A DNA stretch of 64,000 nucleotides from Vibrio azureus (GCF_002849855.1 NZ_CP018619.1:44597-108596), one strand, 5' to 3'. Positions 32,818 to 42,494 are shown, numbered from the stretch's first letter. The notes: generated by a model not told the origin, from the letters alone. Numbers and translations: made by a program.

Positions 32818-33369
32818 TTACAGCGGAATAAGACCTAATTCGATGTCATACAACCAAGGGGCCGGCGTTTTCGAATTGTAATACGTTAACCTTTGCGAGG
32901 GTGTTAATTTGCTTTCAGCGCCCTCTGGATAGTTGGTACAACAATAAGGTTCAGGCTCGTCAATCCCGATCATATCCCTCTCAAAGAAAACCATCGTCTC
33001 AAGAAACTCATCTAAATTTGAACCTAAAAAGCATAGTTCTCCATCTAAGTAATAAAAGTCCCCATTTTTATCTATATATAGGTAAGCTGCAAATTCAGGC
33101 ACTTCGCCAATTGGGTACAAATCTAAAGGGAGTTTATAATCCTCAATCATTTCCTCAACATTTTCTTTTACGCGATCAAAGTCCTTACTCGTTAGAAGTA
33201 AAGGCCTCTTATAACCTTTGTCATCAATTAAAGTGAGACCGTATATATTTCTCAGAATTCTTTTGATATTGTCATTGATTGAATAGGCTGAATACTCTTC
33301 TGGTAATTCAACCATACGTTCACTACTCCAACCAATGGAGGTTAAATACTCTTCAGTTTTTTTTTGCAT
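32818..33369 (-). CDS. SUKH-3-like immunity protein
   Basis: 183 aa. Starts 3 bases after the end of the large toxin gene, with its ribosome site (GGAGAAATAG) inside the toxin 3' end, so the two are co-expressed. Its opening (YLTSIGWSSERMVELPEEY) and later LPLDLYPIGEVPEFAAYLYIDKNGDFYYLDGELCFLGSNLDEFLETM have the pattern of SUKH-3 proteins, which neutralise nuclease or deaminase tips of polymorphic toxins. Family call moderate; role in immunity is strengthened by the position. Confidence 0.7.
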   Translation of the reverse strand: MQKKTEEYLTSIGWSSERMVELPEEYSAYSINDNIKRILRNIYGLTLIDDKGYKRPLLLTSKDFDRVKENVEEMIEDYKLPLDLYPIGEVPEFAAYLYIDKNGDFYYLDGELCFLGSNLDEFLETMVFFERDMIGIDEPEPYCCTNYPEGAESKLTPSQRLTYYNSKTPAPWLYDIELGLIPL

Positions 33370-33372
33370 TAT

Positions 33373-36300
33373 CTATTTCTCCATTCTTACACCGTCAAAT
33401 ACACCAAGGGATTGCATTGCAGGGAAACATGATAAACAGGCTTCATCAAGTTTATCTTTGCCTACAATTACGGCCACACTGACTGCACCATCTAAATCTG
33501 CTTTAGCACGTAGCGCCTTATGCATACTATAAACCTCTGCACACTTTCCATGAGTCGGCCTCTTTTTTAGCTCTTCCTCTAAATCGTCATAAGCTTTCTT
33601 AACTCGACCTTTTACATGTTCTAGAGGGTCAGGGTAATGTGGATTCCCCTTTCTGGTACTGTAAGCTTTAAAAATTTGCCCATCTTTGGTGACTAATACA
33701 GACACCATGCCCGGTTTTTTGGCCCCTTCGGCAGGTTTAAGCCCTTTCTCACCTTTCCCTCCAATCCAATTTTGATCAATTTCTTTAGCATATTCATAAG
33801 CATGCTTTTTGGCAATCTCTATTCTTTCCAGCAAGTCCGGATCAAGACGTTGAGTTGTAGGCCTAACTGTGCCATCAGCATCTTTTTCGTAGACTTTATA
33901 ATCCGTTCTTTCAGGCTCCACCACACTCTGATGAGTTTTATTGCTTGATTGCCCTTTAAGCTCATAAGAAGGAGGCTCTACAGAGGTATCTGGTTTACCC
34001 GCTTTTAACTTCGCTAAATCATCCTTGTTACCCTTTACGTTTAAAACCGTCAATCCAGCCGCTAATGACAGCGAACGAATAAGCTCTGCTATCTGACGCG
34101 TTTTCTCACTTGGGGTTAAAGAGCTGTTGACTTTGATAGCATCAATTTGATCCATCGCCTCAGTAGTTAAAACAACCCCATTGGCAATGGCACTGGCACC
34201 GTCAGCAGCAACCTGACCGTAAAGTAGATATTTACCTGCTTTCAGTCCTTGATTCGTTCCAGAGAAATTCAGCGAGCTTTGGCGTAGCCACCCAGCACCA
34301 AAGATATTTCCTACTATCGCAAGCGTATCTAAACCATCATCTCTTACGTTACTAAACCCTTTATCATAACGCTGATAAATACTCAGGGCACTTGCCGTTG
34401 TACTCGTTGCAATACTGGCCCATATCGCGGCACTGGCTACTCTTGAGCCTGGTACTGGTGCGAATATAAGTGCCACTGCTGTGGCACCAAGCGCAATATT
34501 GCTAGACCACTCGATAGCCGTATCTAAACTGGATCCACCGCTGGTTTTTAAATCACCTTTTAGATTGATAGCTTGATTGTTATCGATAATATCAACTTCA
34601 TAGCTGATATGACTTTCGGCAATTTGGCTGTTCGATTCCCAATCTTTTAATGCGTTTGAAATTGCTTCTTCAGCATTGCGACCTGTACCTTCGTACTCTC
34701 CGCAAAAAGCCGTCTGCCCACAATAAGTCCAATCAACTAATCCCCACACATGTTCATCATCGCTGAACCAATTGTCTTTAATACGCTTTTGGTACAAAAA
34801 CGCTTTTAAAGGCTGTTTAGCATGTGTGTCTGTGGAGATGGCAACTGCTTTAATCGGATAACGAGTTTTGCCAGCAGAATCTTCAAGTAGATCTCGCAAC
34901 CTCTCCGCATTATTCTCTAATTTCTCGAGTTCTTCTTCATGCTTTTCCGTTGCCTCTTTATCCATTTCGGTATTATCGGCAATTTGTTTGAGAGTATCGA
35001 TGTAACGCTGATCAGCAATAAGAGATGTTTCAGGTTGCTGAATTACATCTTTTGCTTTTTCAAGATCAGGAGCGAGAATAGAATGCGCATTACCTACGTT
35101 TATTGGGTAGCTGTAATATTCCGCAGGTCTAGTGCTGCCATCTCCAGGATGATATTGATGGCGACACATAATAATGTGTTGGCCATAGAATTCTGGTTTA
35201 AATTCAATATCAATATCTTTTCCGAGATAAGCTAAAGGCGGAGCACCTTCATCCTTAATGGCTTGTTGACTGTGTGCAATAAACCATTTGTACTCAGAAT
35301 AAGCTTTTGTCGATTCAACAATCGCCCGCTGCCGATTCAACTTAAGCTTAAGAACGCTGTCTTTAATGACAGTGCTGAGTGCAGGCTGAGCCTGTATTGC
35401 TAGTATCGTATTTTGGGTAGCCTCAGGAGGATAATAAGTCTCACCACCTCCAACATCGACACCCCCGGCAACTAATAATCCAATGACTGCAACGCGAATG
35501 TTTGGTCTGGTGAAAAGATGGAGAATGTCTTTAACCAGTCCGTTTCCTTGATTGTTGTTGAAGTACTTATCGTAGGCTTCAACAATCATTGGAATGGCTT
35601 CCGTTGATTGACTTAATAAACGGAAGGTTTTACTTTTATTACGGTGTTTAATGGCATCGCAGATATGAGCAGCAACAGATTTAACATAGACATCATCATA
35701 ATCACTGTAAGTGATCGTGAATTCACCTTCAGGAATACTTTCGAAGAAATGAAATCCCTCTTCGTCTAAGCGCTCTTGTTGTGAAGTGCCGTCTTCAAAT
35801 TGGATTAAAAAATCCGCTTCTGGAATAGGGTACTTCCCAAGCGTTTTTAGCTCTACCCTTAGCCCAGAATTGTGGCCATCAACATAAGCTACAGCGATAT
35901 TGGTGTCTTTTAAACTGTCAACCACGACAGCATTATCTGAAAGCCAAGGCATATCCTTCTCAGAAACTTCATGTATTTGAGCGGATGAAACACCTAAAAT
36001 ATGGTTTTTATCTGAAAAAGACTGCTCCGCGGAATAGGTATTGATGTCATCAAGAGCAGTACTCTCTTTATCCAGCTTCGCACTATCTTGCTCAAACTTT
36101 TCAATTTGAGCAAAGGTTAATGCCTGTGGGCGGAATAGCAACTTAAGGCCATTCTCACCTTGTTGCAGCTTTCCTTTGATTTTATAAGGGAGCAATACAT
36201 GCTGCTGATCAAAACCTTCAGGATAACGAGTAATAGGTTGAGGATTCTGTTTCTTCTTTTCTTGTTGCTCAAGGTGGCGAAAGTATTCGACGTCAATGTC

Positions 36301-37149
36301 CTGATAATAACTTTTATCGGTGATGAATAGCTCACGCCACAACTTACCTTTCCAGAATATATACAGATATCCAGCTTTAAGCTCAGCCGATTTAGATTTT
36401 GATTTTTCCTCGTTAAGATAAGCAAGTGGACGAACGGGAACCAGTACATTATCCCATTCAGCCATCTCAGTCTCTTTACTTACTGGCATAATACCTTCTG
36501 CCAAACGTAAACTCAGTGGATTAGGATGACCTTGCATCTTTATATGTAGATACAAATCACGAGGGACCGATTCCAGTTGCTCAAATTTAACCAAGCTACG
36601 GTGGCTCACCTTCTTGTCAGGTTTGGCTTGAGTAATTTTTGCTGATAAGTCATTGCTTTTGCTGAGATAGAAAGCCGCATTACTCGCAGGACTTTGCCCC
36701 GCTACTTCAACAACAATTTTGTTCTCAGGTATCGGATCGGAAGGTACGTAAATATAATCTTTTGGTAGAACGACATCATCAGTTACGGGTTGATAACTTG
36801 CTTTATTAACCTTGGTTTTGCCAGTGTAAATCACCGATTGAATGTACGTTTTTAACTTTGGGTAGCGATTGATTTGAGCATCACTGAGTGCCCCTCTGCG
36901 TGGGGAATTAGAGACTGCGATCCAGTCGACTTTAACCAATTCGGCTTCCATAGATTTTAACAATCCGGAAGTGGATTTTTTTGCAGACAACGAGATCCTC
37001 TGCGAAAGCTCGTTTGGTAAACTTTTCAGGATATCATTGGGGTTTCGCACACGCGAAAATATGTCTATGCACTCATCAGGAGTAAGAACAAAAGGTAACT
37101 CCGCTTTTGATAGTTTTGAGCTAGGAATAAAGCGAACATTAGAATTCAT
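33373..37149 (-). CDS. Large polymorphic toxin with deaminase-like C-terminal tip
   Basis: 1258 aa from the ATG at 37149 (GGAG upstream); the longer frame begins in the leader. No classic signal peptide. The middle region has T6SS-effector-like sequence (LKAGYLYIFWKGKLWREL near residue 270) and several hydrophobic segments near 870-910 and 960-1040 (NIALGATAVALIFAPVPG; VAADGASAIANGVVL). The last ~110 residues carry HGKCAEV near 1200 and ACLSCFPAM near 1238, the Zn-binding (H)xE/CxxC pattern of YwqJ-like deaminase toxins. Delivery by a type VI secretion system is inferred; no T6SS genes are in the window. SUKH-like immunity gene follows directly. Confidence 0.75.
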   Translation of the reverse strand: MNSNVRFIPSSKLSKAELPFVLTPDECIDIFSRVRNPNDILKSLPNELSQRISLSAKKSTSGLLKSMEAELVKVDWIAVSNSPRRGALSDAQINRYPKLKTYIQSVIYTGKTKVNKASYQPVTDDVVLPKDYIYVPSDPIPENKIVVEVAGQSPASNAAFYLSKSNDLSAKITQAKPDKKVSHRSLVKFEQLESVPRDLYLHIKMQGHPNPLSLRLAEGIMPVSKETEMAEWDNVLVPVRPLAYLNEEKSKSKSAELKAGYLYIFWKGKLWRELFITDKSYYQDIDVEYFRHLEQQEKKKQNPQPITRYPEGFDQQHVLLPYKIKGKLQQGENGLKLLFRPQALTFAQIEKFEQDSAKLDKESTALDDINTYSAEQSFSDKNHILGVSSAQIHEVSEKDMPWLSDNAVVVDSLKDTNIAVAYVDGHNSGLRVELKTLGKYPIPEADFLIQFEDGTSQQERLDEEGFHFFESIPEGEFTITYSDYDDVYVKSVAAHICDAIKHRNKSKTFRLLSQSTEAIPMIVEAYDKYFNNNQGNGLVKDILHLFTRPNIRVAVIGLLVAGGVDVGGGETYYPPEATQNTILAIQAQPALSTVIKDSVLKLKLNRQRAIVESTKAYSEYKWFIAHSQQAIKDEGAPPLAYLGKDIDIEFKPEFYGQHIIMCRHQYHPGDGSTRPAEYYSYPINVGNAHSILAPDLEKAKDVIQQPETSLIADQRYIDTLKQIADNTEMDKEATEKHEEELEKLENNAERLRDLLEDSAGKTRYPIKAVAISTDTHAKQPLKAFLYQKRIKDNWFSDDEHVWGLVDWTYCGQTAFCGEYEGTGRNAEEAISNALKDWESNSQIAESHISYEVDIIDNNQAINLKGDLKTSGGSSLDTAIEWSSNIALGATAVALIFAPVPGSRVASAAIWASIATSTTASALSIYQRYDKGFSNVRDDGLDTLAIVGNIFGAGWLRQSSLNFSGTNQGLKAGKYLLYGQVAADGASAIANGVVLTTEAMDQIDAIKVNSSLTPSEKTRQIAELIRSLSLAAGLTVLNVKGNKDDLAKLKAGKPDTSVEPPSYELKGQSSNKTHQSVVEPERTDYKVYEKDADGTVRPTTQRLDPDLLERIEIAKKHAYEYAKEIDQNWIGGKGEKGLKPAEGAKKPGMVSVLVTKDGQIFKAYSTRKGNPHYPDPLEHVKGRVKKAYDDLEEELKKRPTHGKCAEVYSMHKALRAKADLDGAVSVAVIVGKDKLDEACLSCFPAMQSLGVFDGVRMEK

Positions 37150-37191
37150 GAGAGATCTCCGTGACCAAATCATTAAATAAAAAGGTCACGG
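37150..37191 (-). promoter_or_regulatory. Leader hairpin over the toxin ribosome-binding site
   Basis: Minus-strand transcript contains CCGTGACC (37184-37191 complement) and GGTCACGG (37159-37166) 17 bases apart; the second arm overlaps the GGAGA ribosome site. Could keep toxin translation low. The remainder of 37192-37575 is AT-rich and without genes. Confidence 0.5.
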
Positions 37192-37575
37192 TGATAACTT
37201 AAGCTGATTAGACTTAAATTTAACGACTTGGTAATTAATAATCGTCCCCACAAAGTGGGTTTAGATAATAATAACAACAAAAAATAATGTTTAAAGTGAT
37301 ATAAACAGAATGAGAAACTAATAAAATGTAATTAAGAAACCTAAAACATTAGATATAGAATCCAAAGTGGCATTATTTTTAGGAGAAATGCATAAAAGCG
37401 CCAAAATTCCACTTTATTCCAACCAATAATAACCAGATAAAAATGTGACTTTAGTCACGCGAAAATCAAACAAACAACGCACTTGTATATAAAATAGAGG
37501 CTTCAAAAGCAGAATAATTAACCTTTGCCCCCCCTAGATGATCTTTAAATTTTACGACAAGCTAATTTTTTAAAA

Positions 37576-38121
37576 CTAACCACTAATTTCAACTATGGCT
37601 TCTTTTAACTTGCTACGAAAATATGAATCAGTTTCCTCACCTTCAATCTTCTGTAGATTAATTAGAATATACTCTGCTCGCTCACCGAGCGAAACAAGTA
37701 GTTCTAGTGAGTTTTCCCTACAAGTTGACGAGATATTAGACACTTCATTCAAATATAGATCTACTCCACCGACAACTGCACTCTTACAAGCTTCGGTCAA
37801 AGGTAGAGTGTCTCCATTATAAACACATGGTGTTTCTTCAAGTGCGAATCCATTAGCTATTTCAAAGAGTAAATCATAGGTATAAGCTCGACCGTTTTTA
37901 ACTTTAGAAGCTAAGATTTCTAGCAAAAATGGGACTACATAAAAAGCAGCCTGATACAAGTCACCTTGCAACACAACGTGGTTATCAAGCTTCCAATAAG
38001 AAGCTTCCTGATCTAGCTTATCGTCTGAAATAAGACCCTTAATTGCTTCTGGGATATGGCCTGAATAGCCATTAGCTTGTTTTAACTCGGCCCAGTTAAT
38101 CTTTCCAATTTCATCAAACAT
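37576..38121 (-). CDS. Unknown protein, HEAT-like; possible immunity
   Basis: 181 aa. MFDEIGKINWAELKQANGYSGHIPEAIKGLISDD..., all helical, with repeated hydrophobic positions (VVPFLLEILASK, LELLVSLGERAEYIL). It resembles the helical proteins often found next to polymorphic toxins, but no named family was recognised. Ribosome site GAGGGT precedes the ATG. It is 430 bases upstream of the toxin gene on the same strand, so a second immunity or toxin-associated role is possible (inference). Confidence 0.6.
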   Translation of the reverse strand: MFDEIGKINWAELKQANGYSGHIPEAIKGLISDDKLDQEASYWKLDNHVVLQGDLYQAAFYVVPFLLEILASKVKNGRAYTYDLLFEIANGFALEETPCVYNGDTLPLTEACKSAVVGGVDLYLNEVSNISSTCRENSLELLVSLGERAEYILINLQKIEGEETDSYFRSKLKEAIVEISG

Positions 38122-38177
38122 TGTTAGATACCCTCATAATTTGCTTCATAATTCCTCATATGCTGATTGCAACAAAG

Positions 38178-38300
38178 GATGTTGAATAAAGGCCAGTTTG
38201 ATTTTTGGTTATGTCGTGACGAGCCTAAGCTGAGGGTGAAGGAGAGATCCGCCTTCCTTAATGAACTCTTCAATATCTTTGGAATTTTTGCAACAAGCCC
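38178..38300 (+). mobile_element. IS6-family relic (transposase 3' end and right terminal repeat)
   Basis: Reads RMLNKGQFDFWLCRDEPKLRVKERSAFLNELFNIFGI followed by TTTTTGCAACAAGCCC. The left part is missing. Confidence 0.8.
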
Positions 38301-38361
38301 AACTCAATCATCCCCTTGTCATAAAGCCTTCTCTGACTCAACGAGAAAGTTTTCAATTCGT

Positions 38362-39201
38362 TTAATTTAAACAACATTTTTTATATTTCTTCCCGCTCCC
38401 ACAGAAACAAGGGTCGTTTCTTTTGGGGGCTAAAGATTTAACAAAAGGTTTTTCAATTGACCACTCGTTTTTTCTAAAGCACGCCCAATCTTTGATTGAT
38501 ATAATGTCAAAGGTGGGAGCCACGCACTCATTTCTGTCTAAAGGGTAAGACAACTGCCAATTTTGAATTTCTTCCAAAGTCAGCATAGATGAGTCAATTT
38601 TTCCTTCCTTCTCTAAAGCAAGGAGCTCTTTTTGAAAAGAGACGATTTCAAAATGAATCAGATAACTACCTAAACATGCCGCAGAAAAAGTATCATCACA
38701 GCTTGTCATTGAAGCGAGCCAAATAGGCGCATGAGTCGCAAATAAGTCTGAGCTCAACTTGCCGTCTTGAACCATACTAAATAGCACACGCATGATAACT
38801 GATTTGATATATTCGTCGGTACCACTTGCAGAAACAACTCGGCTCATTCTATTAGGATGATGCTCACCGAGTAGATAAAGAATAGCCGGCATGGTTTCAG
38901 TGGTGGCATCACCCAAGACGCGATCCAATATTAATCCATTTTCTTTGTCATGCTCAAGCAAAGCCATCAGCTGTTCGAAGCAGGCTTTTTCACCTTGATC
39001 CCCTACGAGTAAGATCGACCAAAATAAAAACGACTCTTGCTTTTCAGTTATCGGATTACGTTGAATAATATGATCAAATAAACTGGTAATTTCAGGTAAT
39101 AGTTCTGGCCAGTTTTTTCTTGCTGAATTTAGCGTCTCTTCTGGAAATGTAGAACTCCACCGACTTAGTTCTTGAACGATCTTGGTTACTGTTTCAGTCA
39201 T
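38362..39201 (-). CDS. SEC-C motif protein
   Basis: 279 aa. The C-terminus RNDPCFCGSGKKYKKCC is the SEC-C zinc-binding motif (as in SecA tails). The preceding 240 residues are helical and may be a DUF1186-like or HEAT-type domain (IQRNPITEKQESFLFWSILLVGDQGEKACFEQLMALL). Many such proteins are of unknown function. Starts 14 bases after the end of the frameshifted recX, so it belonged to one operon. Confidence 0.75.
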   Translation of the reverse strand: MTETVTKIVQELSRWSSTFPEETLNSARKNWPELLPEITSLFDHIIQRNPITEKQESFLFWSILLVGDQGEKACFEQLMALLEHDKENGLILDRVLGDATTETMPAILYLLGEHHPNRMSRVVSASGTDEYIKSVIMRVLFSMVQDGKLSSDLFATHAPIWLASMTSCDDTFSAACLGSYLIHFEIVSFQKELLALEKEGKIDSSMLTLEEIQNWQLSYPLDRNECVAPTFDIISIKDWACFRKNEWSIEKPFVKSLAPKRNDPCFCGSGKKYKKCCLN

Positions 39202-39215
39202 ATTTTATAATCCTT

Positions 39216-39652
39216 TCAAGGGTTAAGTGTTTCCATAATGGCACTCATAGCATGACCGCGATATTGTAAATAACGGATCACTTTAGCCTTTTCTTTTGCA
39301 TCTGTGGGTACATCCCCACCAAACTTTTTTCTTTAGCGGTTTGACAAAGCTCGAACCAATCAACATCGAGATCTTCTAATGCTTGCTCAATCAGTAAAAC
39401 ATCCAATCTTTTTTTTCTGAGTTCTTGTTTGATCCGTGACTCCCCATGAAGCTTCGCTAACTGCTTTTCAAGCTCTCTTTCAATTAGCCGCATATCATCG
39501 ACATAATGATGTGACAACAGTTTTTCCATGACGGAATCAACCACGCTTTCATCAGAAGAAAGTGTCGACAATTGGTATCTTAAATCGCCAGAAGAGTAAT
39601 CTCGCTTGGAAAGTAGAGAGACCGCATAATCGTACAGCTCCTGCTCTATCAT
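39216..39652 (-). pseudogene. recX: recX-like gene with a frameshift
   Basis: The first 124 codons (MIEQELYDYAVSLLSKRDYSSGDLRYQL...) are RecX-like, a RecA regulator with three-helix repeats. Near 39328 a run of A's in GAAAAAAG appears one base short; adding one A restores the reading frame, which then continues KAKVIRYLQYRGHAMSAIMETLNP to a TGA at 39216, the expected RecX C-terminus. Likely a slip in a homopolymer (natural or sequencing). As read, the product is shortened by about 20 residues and gains a foreign tail. Confidence 0.8.
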
Positions 39653-39774
39653 GAAATGTCCTTAATTATGAAACTGAATGATAACAAATTATGCCTATGA
39701 GCACGGTTGTGGTAAACGCTAAGGGGGGTGATTTGGGTATGGCTGTCCACATATGAACATTTAGCAACCACAAT

Positions 39775-40124
39775 GGGCTTGTTGCAAAAATTGAAGATGT
39801 GTCTGAGGTGCTTATCTTAGCACCTCTTTTCATGCATAAATTCCAAAGATATTGAAGAGTTCATTAAGGAAGGCGGATCTCTCCTGCACCCTCAGCTTTG
39901 GCTCGTCACGACGTAACAAAAAATCAAACTGGCCTTTATTCAACATCCTTATCCCCTCAAAACTTTGAATCGTTGACCAAACCCGCGGCCATAGCACCAC
40001 ACACCATAAGATAAGTCCAAGGGTAAAAAGTTGCCATTTGAATTCAGACTTGGCCATAACGCATTGCTCAGTGGTGAATCATAGTTAAAATCTGGCTGAC
40101 TGCGAGGTTTTTGCAACAAGCCCC
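39775..40124 (-). mobile_element. Internally deleted IS6-family element (about 350 bp)
   Basis: Both ends are present (GGGCTTGTTGCAAAAATT at 39775, TTTTTGCAACAAGCCCC to 40124), with the N-terminal and C-terminal transposase ends joined (KWQLFTLGLILW... next to VWSTIQSFEGIRML). A MITE-like derivative that could be moved by a complete IS6 transposase. It sits at the 3' end of the next minus-strand gene. Confidence 0.85.
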
Positions 40125-41425
40125 TTACAGTCCCCATAATCCTTAGCGGCATTAAACATATGGCTTAAATGTATAGGGCTCTCTTTCGTAGAGTTGTAAT
40201 TATGACAACCAAAGCAACCTCTATCTTTAGTTGGATGCTCTAAATCAAACCATTTAGGGTTCTGCCTATATGTTTCCATTGTCGTATTTGATAACAAACT
40301 AGACCCCCCTATTTCATTCTTCCATGTTGGTGGTAGTTCACCATTAGTAGAAAATGGGTTAATAGATTGAGTCCAAGCGCTACCAACTAAAAAGTAATTC
40401 TCCCAAATAGAGCCTCTTTGCTGATAATAACTTTGCATATCTTGATTTAGATCTTCTATGTCCTCAATTACTCTTAACCCTGCCTTGGCTAAAAATCCAG
40501 CTCCATAAGGAGTTTTTCGACATACTTGAGTGGGATTATTAGGAATATAAACATTTTTACCTTGCCAAGAGCTTTCATTGAAGAACAGCCACTTATCTGT
40601 AGGGTTTACTGTCACATTATCTTCAACCTCATCGCAATTTGGTGCATTATCTTTATGCTCAAATGTCGTCCATATCCATTCTGGGTGAGCTGGAGTTTTC
40701 CGCACAATATGCATTCCCACTAAACCTAATTTAACAGCATCTTCTATCACGCCACTTTTATTAATACTTCGATTAATTGTAAAAAACTTATCTTCGTCAT
40801 CTGTCGGTGACAGGATTTTCCATGAAGTCTTCACTTCTGTAGAGCCAGCGGATATGTCAAAAGGAAACTCACCACTATCAACCTTTGCAACACACTGACT
40901 ATTGTTCAATTCATTACTTACAATATCATCATAAAAGATTTGATTGACACTTTGTTGGTAAAATACAGGGTTATCCTGCCAATCAATAAGTGGTTGTTGT
41001 GAACCTGCTTGTAACATATTATCCAAAACCAAATTTTTATCGCCATTCCAATCCCACTCATCAGGTATTCGTTTGAATATACGCTCTTTAGGCATTAATT
41101 CTAGGAACTTTGGGGCGCTTTCTCCAAATGATGTATAATAAGCGAAAGACTGCCAAGCAAATTTATGAAATTTACATATAATATCAAACTCACTTGAAGC
41201 AAGAGGATCAACGGGTAATGAAGGAGAGTCAATCCAATTACTATCAGCATCACAAGAAATCAATCCATTAACTTCTTGAATAGTAAGCCTACTTTTACTG
41301 TCCTCCATAAGCCCATATATATTATTTAGCTGATTAAAATGTTCTTTTATCGTAGGCTCAGTTGCATTAGCTACAGCCCCTAACAGTAAAGGTATCAAAA
41401 TAGCAGCTTTCATGTACAAACTCAT
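40085..41425 (-). CDS. Cytochrome c-like exported protein, end altered by IS
   Basis: 446 aa as read. Signal peptide (MKAAILIPLLLGAVANA, cleaved near 22). A single CXXCH haem-binding motif (GCFGCHNY) lies near residue 405, then HLSHMF with a possible Met ligand. Upstream 380 residues are Trp/Asn-rich and not recognised. The final residues after DYGDCKG come from the IS6 end, so the original last codons may be lost. Probably a periplasmic haem protein. Starts MSLY at 41425 or MKAA four codons in. Confidence 0.7.
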   Translation of the reverse strand: MSLYMKAAILIPLLLGAVANATEPTIKEHFNQLNNIYGLMEDSKSRLTIQEVNGLISCDADSNWIDSPSLPVDPLASSEFDIICKFHKFAWQSFAYYTSFGESAPKFLELMPKERIFKRIPDEWDWNGDKNLVLDNMLQAGSQQPLIDWQDNPVFYQQSVNQIFYDDIVSNELNNSQCVAKVDSGEFPFDISAGSTEVKTSWKILSPTDDEDKFFTINRSINKSGVIEDAVKLGLVGMHIVRKTPAHPEWIWTTFEHKDNAPNCDEVEDNVTVNPTDKWLFFNESSWQGKNVYIPNNPTQVCRKTPYGAGFLAKAGLRVIEDIEDLNQDMQSYYQQRGSIWENYFLVGSAWTQSINPFSTNGELPPTWKNEIGGSSLLSNTTMETYRQNPKWFDLEHPTKDRGCFGCHNYNSTKESPIHLSHMFNAAKDYGDCKGLVAKTSQSARF

Positions 41426-41827
41426 AACATCATCCTTTTATTATTAACGTACTGTCGGTTACATAAAAACAAAAAATGCGTTAAAAGATTATAAACAACT
41501 CCAGGATTTGGCTATATATAGATAAAATAAATTATTTTAAATAATGAAATAGATTTCTTTGATAACTCATATAATCTTAGCATCTAAAACTGAAAAATTT
41601 CTGAGGTATCCACCTGACCAAATAACTTATTTGTTATTAATACTTAAAGAAATTTATTCTCCATACTAAACATCGATCTATGTACCAATGAGTATCTTCA
41701 CAGCCTAAAAAAGACATTTTAAACTGAGATTTACAGATTTGATGCTTATTAAGTGCCTTTAAATAAAATCGATATATTAATGTTTGTTTTATCAAAACAA
41801 CTACACTATAAGAGCGGAGTTAAACAA
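41426..41827. other. AT-rich divergent intergenic region
   Basis: Holds promoters for the cytochrome-like gene (minus) and the secreted 195-aa gene (plus). No gene or strong structure was identified. Confidence 0.35.
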
Positions 41828-42415
41828 ATGAAAAATTATTTTATCTTCGGAGTATCTACGGTACTCATTTCTTCAGCATCATTTTCAGGTGGCAATACCA
41901 CTGTCACAGAACAATATCTCCACGAAAATTATACCGACTGTGTAACATACAACTCCCTTGTTGATGAACTGATCAACAAGGGAGTTGTATCAGACTCAAC
42001 AGCATTCAAGTCATGCAAGAACCCCAGACACGGTCAAGTTGATATCATAGATCTGGTTGAAACAGACAACGGAACGTATAACGGATATAGTTCGCAAGCA
42101 GACTATGATCGACTGGATAATTTGTGTCAGACATCATTGGGTGATGGCTGGGAGATGCTTAATGTCGTAGAGGCTTTCCAACTACCAAATAATGGGGGAT
42201 TAAGCCAACAGCCTACAACTTGGATAAGCGCACCAACTAAGCAAAATATTGAAAATAGAATTAAAGGCTCTCCTTTAGCTCAGAACGGCTGGAGATTTAC
42301 TATGAAAGATGGAGATGGAGGCTATAAAGAACCTTCATATACAGGCAGTCAGCAACTATACAATCAACAAACGGGCTGGTCACATGCAGTTGCCTGTCAG
42401 CTTAGAATTCAATAA
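41828..42415 (+). CDS. Secreted unknown protein, 195 aa
   Basis: ATG at 41828 (GAGCGGAG upstream); the longer frame has no ribosome site. Signal peptide MKNYFIFGVSTVLISSASFS. Mature part has cysteines (YTDCVTYN, FKSCKNP, LCQTS, ACQLRIQ end) suggesting disulphides and a periplasmic or exported location. No family recognised. Its early coding region contains a perfect 19-bp inverted repeat at 41947-41990. A terminator follows at 42466. Confidence 0.65.
   Translation: MKNYFIFGVSTVLISSASFSGGNTTVTEQYLHENYTDCVTYNSLVDELINKGVVSDSTAFKSCKNPRHGQVDIIDLVETDNGTYNGYSSQADYDRLDNLCQTSLGDGWEMLNVVEAFQLPNNGGLSQQPTTWISAPTKQNIENRIKGSPLAQNGWRFTMKDGDGGYKEPSYTGSQQLYNQQTGWSHAVACQLRIQ
41947..41990. repeat. Perfect 19-bp inverted repeat inside a coding region
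   Basis: ATACAACTCCCTTGTTGAT (41947-41965) and ATCAACAAGGGAGTTGTAT (41972-41990), 6-base loop. Encodes YNSLVDELINKGVVS in the secreted protein. Unusually strong for protein-coding DNA. Confidence 0.85.
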
Positions 42416-42465
42416 TAGCTAAAATATTATCCAATTATTATATTCAATCGCGCTCCCCTATAACG

Positions 42466-42494
42466 AAGAACGGCTCTTGATGGGAGCCGTTCTT
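42466..42494 (+). terminator. Strong hairpin terminator
   Basis: AAGAACGGCTC-TTGATGG-GAGCCGTTCTT, about 50 bases after the secreted protein's stop. The following GTGTCTAAATT is only weakly T-rich. Confidence 0.6.
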
